NCBI GenBank assembly: GCA_018061205.1
Contig: JAGOUP010000050.1
Location: 1-5,106 of the forward strand
From: Candidatus Levyibacteriota bacterium
GTDB lineage: Bacteria; Patescibacteriota; Microgenomatia; Levybacterales; UBA12049
Length of the DNA: 5,106 bases
Direction of reading: 5' to 3'
This document shows, one piece after another, positions 4,105-5,106 of this stretch. A model generated the notes under the pieces. That model was not told where the DNA came from and ran no database searches. It saw only the letters and a program-made list of their open reading frames with translations. Numbering within the stretch: position 1 is the stretch's first letter; the number at the start of each line of letters is the position of its first letter. The position numbers and the translations under genes are program-made.

Positions 4105-5106
4105 AAGTTTATACGTTTCCCCCAGCTTTGGTATCACGACTTCTTTTCCCTGTATTTTTTGCGCAAAGACAGCTCGCTGTTGGGTATCGCCATGAATCAA
4201 AAATACTTTCTTCACTCCTTGGATGTGTTCGAGCCAGGTGACCAGCTTTTTTTGATCTGCATGAGAACTCATGGATGCTACCTCTCCGATATGTGCGCTC
4301 ACTTTGATGGACTTTCTATTGATATTCACATGTCGAGCTCCTTCCAAAATTTCTCTTCCCAGTGTTTCTTCTGCCTGGTAGCCGACAAAGAGCAACCGAG
4401 TTGATGATGATGAGAGATAGTTTGCAGCATGATGGAGTATCCGCCCTCCTGACATCATGCCTGAGCCTGCGATGATGACTTTGGGTTCATGGGCAGCGAT
4501 GATTTCTTTGCTGTCCTTTGCTTCTGGTGTTATGACGAGTCCTTCAAAATCGAACGGATCACTTTTGTGTTGTCTGAGTTCTTCGTTGTAAAATTGTTTG
4601 AATGCTTTGAATATTTCTGTTGCTCTGATGGCCATAGGACTATCCATAAAAACAGGAGTATCTTCTTTTATTTTTCCATCACGCTTCAGATGGTGGATAC
4701 GATGCAAAATTTCTTGTGTTCGCTCGATGGAGAATGCAGGAATCAGCAGCACGCCTCCTTTTTGTTCTATGGTATTGATTTCTTTTTGGATGATTGCACT
4801 GACATCTTCTAGAGGGTGATCTTTATCACCATAGGTTGTTTCCATCACCACAAAATCCGCTTTTTCGATAAATGTTGTTGGTCTGACTATATCTTCTGGT
4901 GTATTGCCGAGATCGCCACTAAAAACTATTGTTGTTCCTTTACTTGCCCCGCGAAGCCTTGGCGAAGTGGGGTCAAAGATTTCGATACTGGATGAGCCGA
5001 GGATATGACCGGCGTCACGAAATGTTACTTTGATGTTATCAATTTTGATTTCTGTATCATATTCTACGATCTCTATCATTTCCATGACTTTCTCTACTTC
5101 TTCGAC
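4102..5106 (-). CDS. Beta-CASP metallo-beta-lactamase-fold ribonuclease (5' end missing)
   Basis: This is a zinc-dependent RNA-processing nuclease of the CPSF73-like beta-CASP group, similar in layout to Thermus TTHA0252; it likely cleaves or trims RNA in the cytoplasm. The frame is open to the window edge, leaving 334 residues. The missing N-terminal part should carry the HxHxDH zinc motif, so an ATG at 5085 is internal, not the start. Counting from the edge, visible motifs are: DAGHILGSSS with metal ligand H34, FSGDLG with D65, motif A METTYGD with E89, PAFSIERTQEIL (123-134), DSPMA (155-159), motif B GSGMMSGGRILHH (214-226), and motif C SSHADQ with H282, then FLIHGD. All expected ligands in the visible part are present, so it is probably active. 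Residues 45-57 (DPTSPRLRGASKG) form an extra loop encoded by a palindrome. No KH domain is visible. RNase J is less likely because the motif spacing fits the short RNA-specificity type. Confidence 0.9.
   Translation of the reverse strand, partial: VEEVEKVMEMIEIVEYDTEIKIDNIKVTFRDAGHILGSSSIEIFDPTSPRLRGASKGTTIVFSGDLGNTPEDIVRPTTFIEKADFVVMETTYGDKDHPLEDVSAIIQKEINTIEQKGGVLLIPAFSIERTQEILHRIHHLKRDGKIKEDTPVFMDSPMAIRATEIFKAFKQFYNEELRQHKSDPFDFEGLVITPEAKDSKEIIAAHEPKVIIAGSGMMSGGRILHHAANYLSSSSTRLLFVGYQAEETLGREILEGARHVNINRKSIKVSAHIGEVASMSSHADQKKLVTWLEHIQGVKKVFLIHGDTQQRAVFAQKIQGKEVVIPKLGETYKL
4947..4972. repeat. Short palindromic repeat inside the beta-CASP nuclease gene
   Basis: CCCC (4947-4950) and GGGG (4969-4972) bracket GCGAAGCCTTGGCGAAGT, whose centre GCC-TT-GGC (4956-4963) is itself palindromic and whose sides both contain GCGAAG or GGCGAAG. 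On the coding strand it reads in frame as PTSPRLRGA in a surface-loop position between two beta strands. It resembles CTTCGCCAAGGCTTCG-type repeats I recall as dispersed in candidate-phyla genomes, and is more G/C-rich than its surroundings. The family link is from memory. Confidence 0.55.

Noticed and set aside
1..5106. CRISPR array, tRNA or rRNA genes, insertion sequence or transposase
   Set aside because: No regularly spaced repeats, no cloverleaf-like segment and no transposase-like protein were found on either strand.

Overview
The window is an AT-rich bacterial segment, most likely from a Patescibacteria (Candidate Phyla Radiation) genome. That assignment is inferred from the unbroken order rpoA-rplQ-rplM-rpsI with almost no spacing, short ribosomal proteins with Lys-rich tails, small unrecognised membrane and secreted coiled-coil proteins, and short palindromic or tandem repeats between and inside genes. 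No 16S gene or other marker here fixes the phylum. Eight genes are visible; the first and last run off the window.

Layout. Positions 1-317 hold the 3' end of rpoA (RNA polymerase alpha C-terminal domain). Its first 32 bases are an exact reverse complement of 109-140, which looks like a fold-back artefact at a contig end. A long imperfect hairpin followed by seven T (326-390) separates rpoA from rplQ (397-909). Next come rplM (911-1303) and rpsI (1305-1790), each starting one base after the previous stop codon. Together these form the 3' end of a ribosomal protein/RNA polymerase operon. Tail to tail with rpsI, on the minus strand, is a three-gene cell-envelope cassette. In transcription order it is a membrane-anchored LolA-like protein with four cysteines (3430-2729), a secreted coiled-coil protein (2685-2089) and a small single-pass membrane protein (2099-1794) whose start overlaps the previous gene. 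Divergent from the cassette is a complete riboflavin synthase gene, ribE (3489-4073). Convergent with ribE is a 5'-truncated beta-CASP metallo-beta-lactamase-fold RNA nuclease (5106-4102, minus strand), with a small tandem repeat between them.

Expression signals follow a pattern. Genes inside operons have Shine-Dalgarno motifs (AGGAG before rpsI, GGAGG before the small membrane protein). The promoter-proximal genes have none. Instead, promoter-like boxes lie so close to their ATGs that the predicted transcript starts on or within a few bases of the start codon, which suggests leaderless mRNAs.

No new defence or mobile system is evident. The most interesting features are two short palindromes carried in frame inside conserved genes (the rplQ tail and a loop of the nuclease), the hairpin-T element inside the ribosomal operon, and the uncharacterised envelope cassette. 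The genes belong to transcription and translation, RNA turnover, riboflavin synthesis and the cell envelope, and do not form one pathway.
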